Origin: Eubacterium sp. CAG:274
GTDB lineage: Bacteria; Bacillota; Clostridia; Lachnospirales; CAG-274
Assembly (NCBI GenBank): GCA_000432155.1
Contig: FR888508.1
Span: 34,041 to 98,040, forward strand
DNA: 64,000 nt
Direction of reading: 5' to 3'
The notes beneath the pieces are model-generated. The model did no database searches. It saw nothing but the letters and a program-made list of their open reading frames with translations, and was not told the DNA's origin. The first letter of the stretch is position 1; the number at the start of each line of letters is the position of its first letter. Made by a program: the position numbers and the translations under genes. Shown here piece by piece: positions 10,396 to 17,318 of the stretch.

Positions 10396-11076
10396 ATGCA
10401 GATTACATATATTAATCATAGTGGTTTCCTTTTGGAAACAGAAAAAAGCTATATTTTGTTTGATTATTACAAAAATGAAATTCCAACAATGGATAATAAT
10501 AAAAGTATATACATTTTTTCCAGTCATTCTCACGATGACCACTTTAATCCAAAAGTTCTTGAATTGTCTGACAAATATTCAGACATAACCTATATTTTTT
10601 CAAAGGATATACAGAAAAAGAATAAGTCTGAAAAGCCTGTTACATATGTAAAAGCTAATGAGAATTATTCTATAGGCGATTTGGAAATTACTACACTTAA
10701 ATCTACTGACTTAGGCGTTGCCTTTGTTGTAAAAACTGAGGGTATGACTATTTACCACGCCGGAGATTTAAACGATTGGGTATGGTCCGGTGAAACTAAG
10801 GCCTACAACAACAATATGACAGCAAATTTTCAAAGAGAAATAGACAAAATAAAGGGCATTGACATAGACTACGCCTTTGTTCCCCTTGACCCACGACAGG
10901 AGGATGACTATTTCAGAGGTGCTAAGTATCTTTTGGAAAACACTAATGTAAAAACTATGTTCCCTATGCACTTTTGGGGAGATTTTTCCGTTATTGAAAA
11001 ATTTAAAAGAGAATATTCTTTTGAAAACACAAAAATAATGGAAATAGAAAAAGATTTGCAACAATGGAATTTTTAG
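10396..11076 (+). CDS. MBL-fold metallo-hydrolase
   Basis: Metallo-beta-lactamase-fold hydrolase, 226 residues. The metal motif is HSHDDHFNP near residue 42, followed by YHAGDLNDW near 120 and FPMHFWGD near 200, which supply the remaining histidine and aspartate ligands. It resembles the UlaG-like cytoplasmic branch; the substrate is unknown. The start at 10396 is set by GGAGG 8 bases upstream, so the in-frame ATG at 10381 lies before the ribosome site. TTGTGC-N17-TATACT lies just upstream. A VOC gene and a CorA gene follow closely, suggesting one transcript. Confidence 0.85.
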   Translation: MQITYINHSGFLLETEKSYILFDYYKNEIPTMDNNKSIYIFSSHSHDDHFNPKVLELSDKYSDITYIFSKDIQKKNKSEKPVTYVKANENYSIGDLEITTLKSTDLGVAFVVKTEGMTIYHAGDLNDWVWSGETKAYNNNMTANFQREIDKIKGIDIDYAFVPLDPRQEDDYFRGAKYLLENTNVKTMFPMHFWGDFSVIEKFKREYSFENTKIMEIEKDLQQWNF

Positions 11077-11088
11077 GAGGAAAAAAAT

Positions 11089-11457
11089 ATGAACTTTAAA
11101 ATGGTACATCAGAATTTCAATGTATTTGACTTAGACAAGTCTATTGAATTTTACAACAAGGCTCTTGGCTTAAAAGAGGACAGAAGAATAAATGCCCCAG
11201 ACGGTTCTTTCATCATTGTATACTTGAAGAACGAAACAACTGACTTTGAATTAGAGCTTACTTGGTTAAGAGATATGGACAGACCATACAACTTAGGGGA
11301 TTGCGAATTCCACTTGGCTTTCAGAACTGACAACTTTGAAGAAGCTCACAAACTCCACAGCGAAATGGGTTGCATTTGCTTTGAAAACAAGGAAATGGGC
11401 ATTTACTTCATTTCTGACCCAGACGGCTACTGGTTAGAGGTTTTACCAGAAAAATAA
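11089..11457 (+). CDS. VOC family protein (glyoxalase I-like)
   Basis: Vicinal-oxygen-chelate fold protein of 122 residues with two beta-alpha-beta-beta-beta modules. It has the lactoylglutathione-lyase-like pattern: MVHQNFNVFDLDKSIEFYNKALGL at the start, FELELTWLRD in the first module, CEFHLAFRTDNFEEAH in the second, and the terminal FISDPDGYWLEVLPE with a metal-ligand Glu. His and Glu at the expected positions suggest methylglyoxal detoxification, but no glutathione pathway is visible, so the substrate thiol is open. AGGAGG lies 7 bases before the ATG and the gene starts 12 bases after the MBL gene. Confidence 0.85.
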   Translation: MNFKMVHQNFNVFDLDKSIEFYNKALGLKEDRRINAPDGSFIIVYLKNETTDFELELTWLRDMDRPYNLGDCEFHLAFRTDNFEEAHKLHSEMGCICFENKEMGIYFISDPDGYWLEVLPEK

Positions 11458-11472
11458 AAGGACTTGATACTT

Positions 11473-12384
11473 ATGAACTACAAGCTTGTAGACAACAGAA
11501 TTGAATTTACAGACGAAAAACTTACAGAAAACTCTACAAATATGATTTCTGTTATAAGCACATATAAATTCACTAAATATATGGAGCAAATGCCAGACGG
11601 TATAAGCATTTTACGCTCCAACGAAACCCGATATACTAAACTTGATGTTAAAAACAAGTATTTACAGGGTGTTATTTATATGCCTAGCAAAAAGGATATT
11701 TTCAATCACACTCGCTTTGGCTATTTAATATTTAACAGAAATATATTGTTTATAGATAGTTCAGATACTGTAATAAATATTATAGAACAGCTCAGACATT
11801 CTTCAATAGATATGCCTACAATATGGAAGTTTTACTATCATTTTTTGAATATGCTTATTGATAGGGATTTACTATATTTGCAGGATATTGAAAATTCACT
11901 TTCTACATTTGAAAACAACTTGCTAGACGGTGGAATTGATGAATACAACCAAAGAGATATTATATATATAAGAAAAAAGTTATTTAACCAGTATCGTTTT
12001 TATACCCAACTTTTTGAAATAGAGCATAAGTTAAACGAGGTAGACCACATAACATTGACACCAAACGAGGATAAACTATTTGACCTGTTTTCAAACAGAG
12101 TCAGTGTTTTAAGAAGTGAGGCACAGATTTTGCGTGATTATTCTATGCAGATACAGGATTTGTACGAATCCCAAATTAGTGTGCATCAAAATGACATTAT
12201 GAAAATCCTCACTATTGTTACAACATTGGTACTTCCCCTTTCCCTTATTGCCGGTTGGTACGGTATGAACTTTAAATATATGCCTGAGCTTACTTGGAAA
12301 TATGGCTATCAAGCCTGTATCGGTCTAAGTATTTTGGTCATTGTGGTTTCACTTTATCTGTTTAAGAAAAATAAATTTCTGTAA
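11473..12384 (+). CDS. corA: CorA-family divalent metal transporter
   Basis: Predicted Mg2+/Co2+ channel of the cytoplasmic membrane, 303 residues. An acidic, helical N-terminal cytoplasmic domain leads to the long stalk helix (about 190-240), then two C-terminal transmembrane helices separated by the selectivity motif YGMNF (near 270), with the periplasmic-loop residues MPEL just after it. This is the hallmark of CorA; the N-terminal domain is divergent. The ATG at 11473 has AAAGGA 11 bases upstream; a TTG at 11464 would lie on top of the ribosome site. It is the third gene of the MBL-VOC-corA run. Confidence 0.88.
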   Translation: MNYKLVDNRIEFTDEKLTENSTNMISVISTYKFTKYMEQMPDGISILRSNETRYTKLDVKNKYLQGVIYMPSKKDIFNHTRFGYLIFNRNILFIDSSDTVINIIEQLRHSSIDMPTIWKFYYHFLNMLIDRDLLYLQDIENSLSTFENNLLDGGIDEYNQRDIIYIRKKLFNQYRFYTQLFEIEHKLNEVDHITLTPNEDKLFDLFSNRVSVLRSEAQILRDYSMQIQDLYESQISVHQNDIMKILTIVTTLVLPLSLIAGWYGMNFKYMPELTWKYGYQACIGLSILVIVVSLYLFKKNKFL

Positions 12385-12391
12385 AAAATTG

Positions 12392-12411
12392 CCCCTACTT
12401 TTCAGTAGGGG
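12392..12411. terminator. Bidirectional terminator between corA and the HD gene
   Basis: A perfect 8-bp stem, CCCCTACT/AGTAGGGG, with a 4-base loop. T-rich tracts follow on both strands, serving the two convergent genes. Confidence 0.8.
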
Positions 12412-12418
12412 TTTGTTG

Positions 12419-13078
12419 CTATAAAATCTTCTGTCCGTTTATTCTAAGTCTAAATCTTATGCCTAAAAATTCTGCCGCTTTCTTACACATTATCATTCTA
12501 CCCATAAATATTTCAAAATAGTCCATTACGGAGCAAAACTCTGTATCAATAGTCAAACTAAGAACTATATCCTTGTTTTCATTTTCAAATTTTAAATCAG
12601 ACTCTTTTACAGAAAAGTTTACTCTATCGTGAATATCAAATGTGGCAAAATCTCTGTTTCTAACTCTTGTGTATCTAACATCAGACTTATCCCCCAATAT
12701 TAATGCTGCTGCAATAGCACTTACGGGAGCACCTGTACCCTCATCGTGATTACCTATGGCAGCAATAATATCGGCAATATCCTCTGGGTCAACGCCTAAT
12801 CTGTCTAATATTCTAAAGGACATTACTGCTCCACTTTGAGCGTGGTCAACTCTATTTACAATGTTGCCAATATCGTGCATATATCCGGCAATTTTGGCAA
12901 GCTCCCTTTCCCTTGGAGAATAGTCCAACTCTCTTAAAATATAATCGGCTGTTTCTGCTACTCTTGTAACATGGGAAAAGCTGTGTTCAGTAAATCCCAA
13001 TGATTTTAAATACTGGTCAGCCTTTACTATATAAGTATTTATATCTTTGTTTCCTCTTACTTCCTCATATGTCATCAT
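12419..13078 (-). CDS. HD-domain protein
   Basis: Predicted metal-dependent phosphohydrolase, 219 residues. The HD superfamily ligands are visible: HSFSHVTRVAETA (first His), GYMHDIGNIVNRVDHAQSGA (the HD pair), and AIGNHDEGTG further on. The C-terminal part (about 120-219) has no recognised motif. The substrate is unknown; nucleotides or cyclic dinucleotides are typical for the superfamily. ATG 13078 is chosen because AGGAAG lies about 10 bases upstream, whereas the more upstream ATG at 13102 has none. A small hairpin sits immediately before the ribosome site. Confidence 0.75.
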   Translation of the reverse strand: MMTYEEVRGNKDINTYIVKADQYLKSLGFTEHSFSHVTRVAETADYILRELDYSPRERELAKIAGYMHDIGNIVNRVDHAQSGAVMSFRILDRLGVDPEDIADIIAAIGNHDEGTGAPVSAIAAALILGDKSDVRYTRVRNRDFATFDIHDRVNFSVKESDLKFENENKDIVLSLTIDTEFCSVMDYFEIFMGRMIMCKKAAEFLGIRFRLRINGQKIL

Positions 13079-13102
13079 ACAAAAAAACTTCCTTTCACAC
13101 AA

Positions 13103-13133
13103 AAATAGTGATAATCTCAGACTACCACTATTT
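13103..13133 (-). promoter_or_regulatory. Leader hairpin before the HD gene
   Basis: On the minus strand, AAATAGTG pairs with CACTATTT (8 bp), followed by TTTTTG and then the ribosome site. It looks like a weak leader terminator. Confidence 0.35.
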
Positions 13134-13233
13134 CAGACATTTTACAACACTATTATTGTAATATTAAATTAAATTTTTAGTAAATTTCTTTTACTATCGC
13201 AATTTTAACCTGCCATAGTCAATTAAGTTAGGG

Positions 13234-13500
13234 TGTAACACCTACTTAGGTGTTACATGTTACATTAGATGTTACGCCAAAATGCCGATAAATACTACAC
13301 TTTCAAGAGATTGTAACATGTAACACAAAATATTATATATAACCAATCTACTTTTTTATATCATTATCAAATATGATGTGTAATTAAAAAGTTATGTGTA
13401 TGTAAAAAAATTACATGTTACATGTCACATACCCCTCAATCCTGCTTAATTACTGGATTTTTACCGTAACATGTGATTTTACAAAAAGATGTTACACTAC
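13234..13500. repeat. Cluster of GTTACA/TGTAAC motifs with a perfect dyad
   Basis: The 467-base gap between the HD gene and the aminotransferase holds about eight copies of TGTTAC or its complement. The first two form a perfect 11-bp inverted repeat with a 2-base spacer at 13234-13257. Tandem copies occur at 13252-13276, 13312-13325 and 13411-13430, single ones near 13465 and 13490. There is no ORF in this stretch. Confidence 0.6.
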
Positions 13501-13504
13501 AAAA

Positions 13505-13528
13505 GGGAGCTCCACATCAGGAACTCCC
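13505..13528 (-). terminator. Terminator after the aminotransferase gene
   Basis: On the minus strand, GGGAGTTCC pairs with GGAGCTCCC through one G-U pair, followed by TTTTG. Confidence 0.7.
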
Positions 13529-13569
13529 TCTATAAGACAATCTATTACTTCGTAAAATGTTAAAAAACG

Positions 13570-14766
13570 TTAAAAATTCTCTTTTACAAATTTTTCTATT
13601 CTGTTTCCACCCTCTACAACATCTCTCATAGCTGTTGCAAAAGAAATTCTTATGTAATTTTCAACACCAAAGGCATCAGACGGTACAACTGTTACCTGAT
13701 AATAGTCAAGCAACACCTTTGCCACATCATAGCTATTATTAAGCATACAACCCTTTACCTCTGTACCTAACAATTTTGAAATATCTATCAAAATGTAAAA
13801 AGCACCTTTAGGTAAAAGTGAGCTTAAAAGAGGAATATCTGAAATCTTCTGTGCAATATAATCTCTTCTATGCTGAAATTCCTTTAGCATCTGTTCCGGA
13901 GCATTATCTTCTTCAGTCAATGCAGCCAAAGCAGCAATCTGAGCAATAGAGTTTACATTTGATGTAGTATTAGACTGAATATTGGCAATAGCCTTTGCCA
14001 CTTCCAAATTACTTGCTGTATAGCCTACTCTCCAACCTGTCATAGAATAGCTTTTTGAAAGACCGTCAATAACAATAGTTCTCTTATAAATTTCAGGATT
14101 AATAGATGCAATACTTGTATGACTAAGTTTTCTACTATAAATAAGTTTCTTATATATTTCATCAGAAATAACAAACAAATCGTGCTTAACAGCAAAATCA
14201 GCTATTTCCTCTAATTCTTCTCTGGAATAAACCATACCAGTTGGATTATTTGGGCTATTAATAATAATAGCCTTTGTCTTGTCAGTTACTGCTTCTTCAA
14301 GCTGTTCAACAGTAACCTTGAAAGAATTTTGCTTTGTAGTATTTACAACAACAGGCACGCCATAGCACAACTCTATTATATCAATGTAACTATTCCAATA
14401 TGGAGCTGGCACAATAACCTCGTCCCCTGGGTTCAAAATAGCCATAAAGGCATTAGTAATTGCGTGCTTACTACCATTACTTATTACAATCTGTTCTGGA
14501 GTATAATCCAAGTCGCAATTTTTCTTTAAATCATCAGCTACAGCCTGTCTAAGTTCAACTATTCCCTCATAAGGAGTATATTTAGTAAAATTATCATTAA
14601 TAGCCTCTATTGCAGCCTCTTTAATATAATCAGGTGTATTAAAATCTGGTTCACCGGCACTAAAATTAACAATGTCAATTCCCTCATCAATCATTCTATT
14701 AGCATTTGAAGATATACTAAGTGTTGATGATGGTCTAGCTTTTTTTGCATTATTTGATATATCCAT
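13570..14766 (-). CDS. Class I/II PLP-dependent aminotransferase (aspartate aminotransferase-like)
   Basis: Cytoplasmic fold-type I aminotransferase, 398 residues. Family blocks: FSAGEPDFNTPDYIKEAA near residue 35, YTPYEGIVELRQAVA, the PLP-ring aromatic block PYWNSYIDII, INSPNNPTGMVYSREEL, SDEIYKKLIYS, and the Schiff-base lysine in IDGLSKSYSMTGWRVGY near 235. The terminal arginine for the carboxylate is in NYIRISFA. This is the AspC-Ib subgroup, usually acting on aspartate and sometimes on aromatic acids or prephenate. ATG 14766 follows AAGGGAG; the ATG at 14793 lies before the ribosome site. It has its own promoter, so the structured transcript upstream appears to be separate. Confidence 0.92.
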   Translation of the reverse strand: MDISNNAKKARPSSTLSISSNANRMIDEGIDIVNFSAGEPDFNTPDYIKEAAIEAINDNFTKYTPYEGIVELRQAVADDLKKNCDLDYTPEQIVISNGSKHAITNAFMAILNPGDEVIVPAPYWNSYIDIIELCYGVPVVVNTTKQNSFKVTVEQLEEAVTDKTKAIIINSPNNPTGMVYSREELEEIADFAVKHDLFVISDEIYKKLIYSRKLSHTSIASINPEIYKRTIVIDGLSKSYSMTGWRVGYTASNLEVAKAIANIQSNTTSNVNSIAQIAALAALTEEDNAPEQMLKEFQHRRDYIAQKISDIPLLSSLLPKGAFYILIDISKLLGTEVKGCMLNNSYDVAKVLLDYYQVTVVPSDAFGVENYIRISFATAMRDVVEGGNRIEKFVKENF

Positions 14767-14797
14767 AAAAACACTCCCTTTCATTCTTAACACTAAT

Positions 14798-14826
14798 ATT
14801 CTACACTATTTTCCAATTTTTTTCAA
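14798..14826 (-). promoter_or_regulatory. Promoter of the aminotransferase gene
   Basis: On the minus strand, TTGAAA (14821-14826), 17 bases, TAGAAT (14798-14803), about 30 bases before the start codon. Confidence 0.6.
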
Positions 14827-14866
14827 GGAATTAAATATTATTTTTGCAAAATTAAGTAAAAAAGGC

Positions 14867-14899
14867 AAAAAAAATGTATCCTCATTAAAAAGAGAATAC
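14867..14899 (-). terminator. Terminator of the candidate RNA
   Basis: On the minus strand, GTATTCTC pairs with GAGGATAC (one G-U pair) with an 8-base loop and is followed by eight T. Confidence 0.65.
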
Positions 14900-15071
14900 T
14901 AAAATAAAATCAACAATGGAATTTTTTTCTCATTAAAGCGAACATATACTACATCGCTGGCAAGGCGATGCAGTACAATCACTTATAAAATGTTTCCACA
15001 TGGAAACCCCTTGCCCGACAGCATAAATGCTATCATTTTTAGGTATTTACAATACCATACCTTACCTTCTG
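14867..15071 (-). ncRNA. Candidate structured RNA of about 200 nt, family unknown
   Basis: No ORF fills this gap. On the minus strand there is a candidate promoter at 15078-15106, then hairpins at 15042-15056 (6 bp), 15017-15034 (8 bp, one mismatch), 14992-15007 (7 bp) and 14947-14975 (11 bp, one mismatch), and a terminator at 14867-14899. The loop of the last large hairpin contains CCTTGCC. This is complementary to GGCAAGG at 15009-15015, so a 7-bp pseudoknot or kissing contact is possible. The size would suit a 6S-type or other housekeeping RNA, but I cannot assign a family. Confidence 0.45.
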
Positions 15072-15077
15072 ATAGCC

Positions 15078-15106
15078 ATTATACCACAATAAAAAATGAC
15101 ATTAAA
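15078..15106 (-). promoter_or_regulatory. Candidate promoter of the structured RNA
   Basis: On the minus strand, TTTAAT (15101-15106), 17 bases, a perfect TATAAT (15078-15083). The -35 is weak. Confidence 0.4.
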
Positions 15107-15148
15107 TAGAGTGTCCCTATTATCAAACATACTGTCCTCAAAAAAATA

Positions 15149-15583
15149 TTATAAATTGCCATCATATTTTTCAAAAGTGCCTGAGAAAATCTGTTCTTCT
15201 ATAATTTTAGCAGCGTCAGCAATACAGCCAGGGCAACTACGAAGAACCTTTCCACCTCTTATACCCTTTAATTCAGCACAGATGTAAGAACCGTTCTTTT
15301 CCTTAAACTTCTGAGCCATTTCTCTACTTAATGTATAGGTATCTTTCTTAGTCTTTGGTGCTGATAAATTACCGTCGCTGTTTTTAAGTCCGGCAATAAA
15401 AGTCATACCACTTACAGCACCACAAACCTCTGTCATACCCATACCAAAGCCAAAGCCCTCGCTCATTTTGAAAGCTGTTTCCTCATCTATACCTAATAAA
15501 TCACAGTATGTACAGACAACAGCTTGAGCACAGTTGTATCCTTTATCGTGTCTTGCAATAGTTTCTTCTACTCTACTTTTCAT
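15149..15583 (-). CDS. C-GCAxxG-C-C family protein
   Basis: A 144-residue protein of the redox-active, cysteine-patterned family named C_GCAxxG_C_C. Visible cysteines: YNCAQAVVCTYCDLLG near residue 17, TEVCGAVSGM near 52 (the GCAxxG-equivalent block), YICAELKG near 100 and RSCPGCIADAA near 118. Members are common in Clostridia and are thought to bind a metal or cluster; no reaction is established. GGAGG lies 6 bases before the ATG. Its probable promoter (TTTACA-N16-TAGTAT) has its -35 inside the first copy of the 26-bp direct repeat at 15634. Confidence 0.8.
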   Translation of the reverse strand: MKSRVEETIARHDKGYNCAQAVVCTYCDLLGIDEETAFKMSEGFGFGMGMTEVCGAVSGMTFIAGLKNSDGNLSAPKTKKDTYTLSREMAQKFKEKNGSYICAELKGIRGGKVLRSCPGCIADAAKIIEEQIFSGTFEKYDGNL

Positions 15584-15633
15584 AATCTTCCTCCTATGTC
15601 ATACAATATATATTAATACTACCACAAAAATAG

Positions 15634-15659
15634 ATAATGTAAACACTTTTATTTTACAT
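15634..15659. repeat. 26-bp direct repeat, left copy
   Basis: Identical over 26 bases to 16107-16132. The core is ATGTAAACACTTTTATTTTACAT without mismatches, itself an imperfect dyad (ATGTAAA..TTTACAT). Together the two copies bracket the hairpin array. Confidence 0.85.
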
Positions 15660-15660
15660 C

Positions 15661-16017
15661 AGGCTGTCGATTTTATCGACAGCCTTGCAAGAAATGCTTG
15701 CATTTCTTGCAGTTAGTCTAAGGTAGGGACCAGCCGTGAAAAATATGGCACTAAAAACCAGTACCATATTTTTGTCCCTGTCTAGGTTGCATAGGCGAGC
15801 AATAAATTACAAAGTAATTTATGACCAGCCTTACGGTCGGGCAAAGCTCTGGTCAGAACTTTCAACTTCGTTGAAAGCCACACTTCGTGTGACCGATTTA
15901 TCTTTCGGTTCACACCTGTGGAATTAGTTTAAGAAAACCAAGGTTTTCTTAACAATAATGAATCGGAAAGATTAATCCGATAGCTTGTTTACAAGCTACA
16001 TTTTGCAAAGCAAAATG
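15661..16017. repeat. Array of about twelve short perfect hairpins
   Basis: Back-to-back palindromes with tiny loops. Stems are at 15661-15685 (11 bp), 15686-15711 (11 bp), 15725-15779 (two-part), 15802-15822 (9 bp), 15823-15854 (6 bp outer), 15859-15877 (8 bp), 15879-15891 (5 bp), 15892-15909 (5 bp), 15929-15952 (11 bp), 15962-15981 (6 bp), 15981-15998 (7 bp) and 15999-16017 (8 bp). There is no ORF with a ribosome site. The arm GTGTG at 15887-15891 can pair either with CACAC on its left or with TCACAC at 15910-15915, so two of the hairpins are mutually exclusive. Confidence 0.75.
15852..15912 (+). repeat. Three-hairpin repeat unit, copy i
   Basis: Order: GTCAGAAC, hairpin A (CTTTCAAC-TTC-GTTGAAAG), hairpin B (CACAC-TTC-GTGTG), hairpin C (ACCGA-TTTATCTT-TCGGT), TTCA. 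Same architecture as the copies at 15959-16024 and 30111-30177. Confidence 0.65.
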
Positions 16018-16024
16018 TTCTGAC
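15959..16024 (-). repeat. Three-hairpin repeat unit, copy ii (inverted)
   Basis: Read on the minus strand: GTCAGAAC, hairpin A (CATTTTGC-TTT-GCAAAATG), hairpin B (TAGCTTG-TAAA-CAAGCTA), hairpin C (ATCGGA-TTAATCTT-TCCGAT), TTCA. It lies in inverted orientation to copy i, separated from it by an 11-bp-stem hairpin. Confidence 0.7.
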
Positions 16025-16106
16025 TTCCCTTTGATAATCTGAAAAAATATGCAAATACATTTGTCAAAAATTGCAAATTATTTTCTAAAATTAATTTTTT
16101 GACACT

Positions 16107-16132
16107 ATAATGTAAACACTTTTATTTTACAT
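16107..16132. repeat. 26-bp direct repeat, right copy
   Basis: Second copy of the repeat at 15634. It covers the stop codon of the dipeptidase gene (TAA within ATGTAA on the minus strand), so this side is probably the ancestral sequence. Confidence 0.85.
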
Positions 16133-17050
16133 ATTCTCCTCAAAAAACTTCTGCATATTTTTATAGAATATTTTATCGGCAATTTCTTCTCCAAATTCTC
16201 TTGAAACAATGTCATAGAACTTAGGCAATTTGCTTATATCTTCTAGGTCTTTTGGAGATTTAGAAATACCGTCAAAATCTGTACCCATACCAAGCACATT
16301 TTCTCCTGTTTTATTAAGTATGAAGTCTATATGACGAAGTAAATCCTCACTTGTGACGCTTTCACTATCTCTTACAAAAGGAGGATAAATATTTAAACCT
16401 ATTGCGCCATTCATTTCTGCAATAGCCTTTAACTGGTCGTCTTTTAAATTTCTAGGGTGGTTGCAAATTGTAAAACTATTGGAATGAGTTGCTATAATAG
16501 GCTTATTAGTTGTCTTTACAACATCCCAAAAGCCTTTTTCATTTATATGAGATACATCAATAAACATATTCATATTGTTCATTTCTTTTACAACAGATTT
16601 ACCAAAATCTGTCAATCCGTCAGTAATACCGGACAATGCTCCGCAACCAATTTCATTTTTATGGTTCCAAGTCAATGTCATAAGGCGAACACCTTTTTCG
16701 TAAAATTCATAGAGTTTATCTATACTGCCCTCTATAGCCTCGCCACCCTCTATGGAAACAATGGCTTTTACCTTATTCTCCTCGTTAAGTAAATCCTCTT
16801 TTGTCTTTACCTGTGAAAAATAATTTCCATATTTTTCAATTTGGGATTTAAAAAAATCTATAGCCCTATTTGTGTTTTTGTAAGCCTCTGTAAGATATTT
16901 ATCATCAAGCCAAATAGCAAAAATCTCTGTAGCACTTTCAAATTCACTTAATCTAGCTATATCTATCTGCATATTGTTTTCAATTAAATTTTGTTCGCAC
17001 TCCATAACTTTTGTAAGAGTGTCACAATGACAATCAAATAATCTTTTCAT
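16127..17050 (-). CDS. Membrane dipeptidase-type peptidase (M19 family)
   Basis: Zinc dipeptidase of the renal dipeptidase family, 307 residues, TIM-barrel amidohydrolase fold. Ligand motifs: LFDCHCDTLTK at the N-terminus (His-x-Asp), SIEGGEAIEGS with the bridging Glu near residue 110, FIDVSHINEKGF, PIIATHSNS and the Asp in GMGTDFDGI near 265. It probably hydrolyses dipeptides, including D-amino-acid ones. The reading frame extends upstream to 17191, but ATG 17050 is preceded by AGGAG and matches the family N-terminus. It is transcribed away from the small DUF1540 gene. Confidence 0.92.
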   Translation of the reverse strand: MKRLFDCHCDTLTKVMECEQNLIENNMQIDIARLSEFESATEIFAIWLDDKYLTEAYKNTNRAIDFFKSQIEKYGNYFSQVKTKEDLLNEENKVKAIVSIEGGEAIEGSIDKLYEFYEKGVRLMTLTWNHKNEIGCGALSGITDGLTDFGKSVVKEMNNMNMFIDVSHINEKGFWDVVKTTNKPIIATHSNSFTICNHPRNLKDDQLKAIAEMNGAIGLNIYPPFVRDSESVTSEDLLRHIDFILNKTGENVLGMGTDFDGISKSPKDLEDISKLPKFYDIVSREFGEEIADKIFYKNMQKFFEENM

Positions 17051-17108
17051 ACAAATCTCCTGAATATTATTTTTATAATAAGGCACAATAATTATCGGAG
17101 GTGATTTT

Positions 17109-17264
17109 ATGACAACAAACAAATCTATCAAATGTAGAGTTGACAGTTGCAAGTACAATGACAAAGACGAATATTGCACTCTTGAAGACATTGTAGTTGG
17201 TAAGAATTGTGCCTGTGCAAAGGATTGCTGTGAAACAGAATGTCTTTCCTTTGAATACGAGTAA
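17109..17264 (+). CDS. DUF1540 domain-containing cysteine-rich mini-protein
   Basis: 51-codon gene on the plus strand. Cysteines at positions 9, 14, 23, 34, 36, 40, 41 and 45 follow the DUF1540 pattern: KCRVDSCKYN, then YCTLEDIVVG, then NCACAKDCCETEC. It starts at an ATG just after GGAGGTGA, an excellent ribosome site, and is followed by a terminator. DUF1540 proteins are small, presumably metal-binding and of unknown function, found mostly in Clostridia. Confidence 0.85.
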   Translation: MTTNKSIKCRVDSCKYNDKDEYCTLEDIVVGKNCACAKDCCETECLSFEYE

Positions 17265-17273
17265 AGTCACTAA

Positions 17274-17307
17274 CGCAAAAATGCCCTATAAAATTGGGGC
17301 ATTTTCG
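17274..17307. terminator. Bidirectional terminator
   Basis: GCAAAAATGCCC and GGGGCATTTTCGC form a stem between the convergent DUF1540 and tex genes. Confidence 0.7.
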
Positions 17308-17318
17308 CTTTACATATT

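Noticed and set aside
13234..13500. GTTACA cluster as a CRISPR array or WalR boxes
   Set aside because: Repeat spacing is irregular (1, 6 and longer gaps), units are too short for CRISPR, and no pair has the 5-base WalR spacing.
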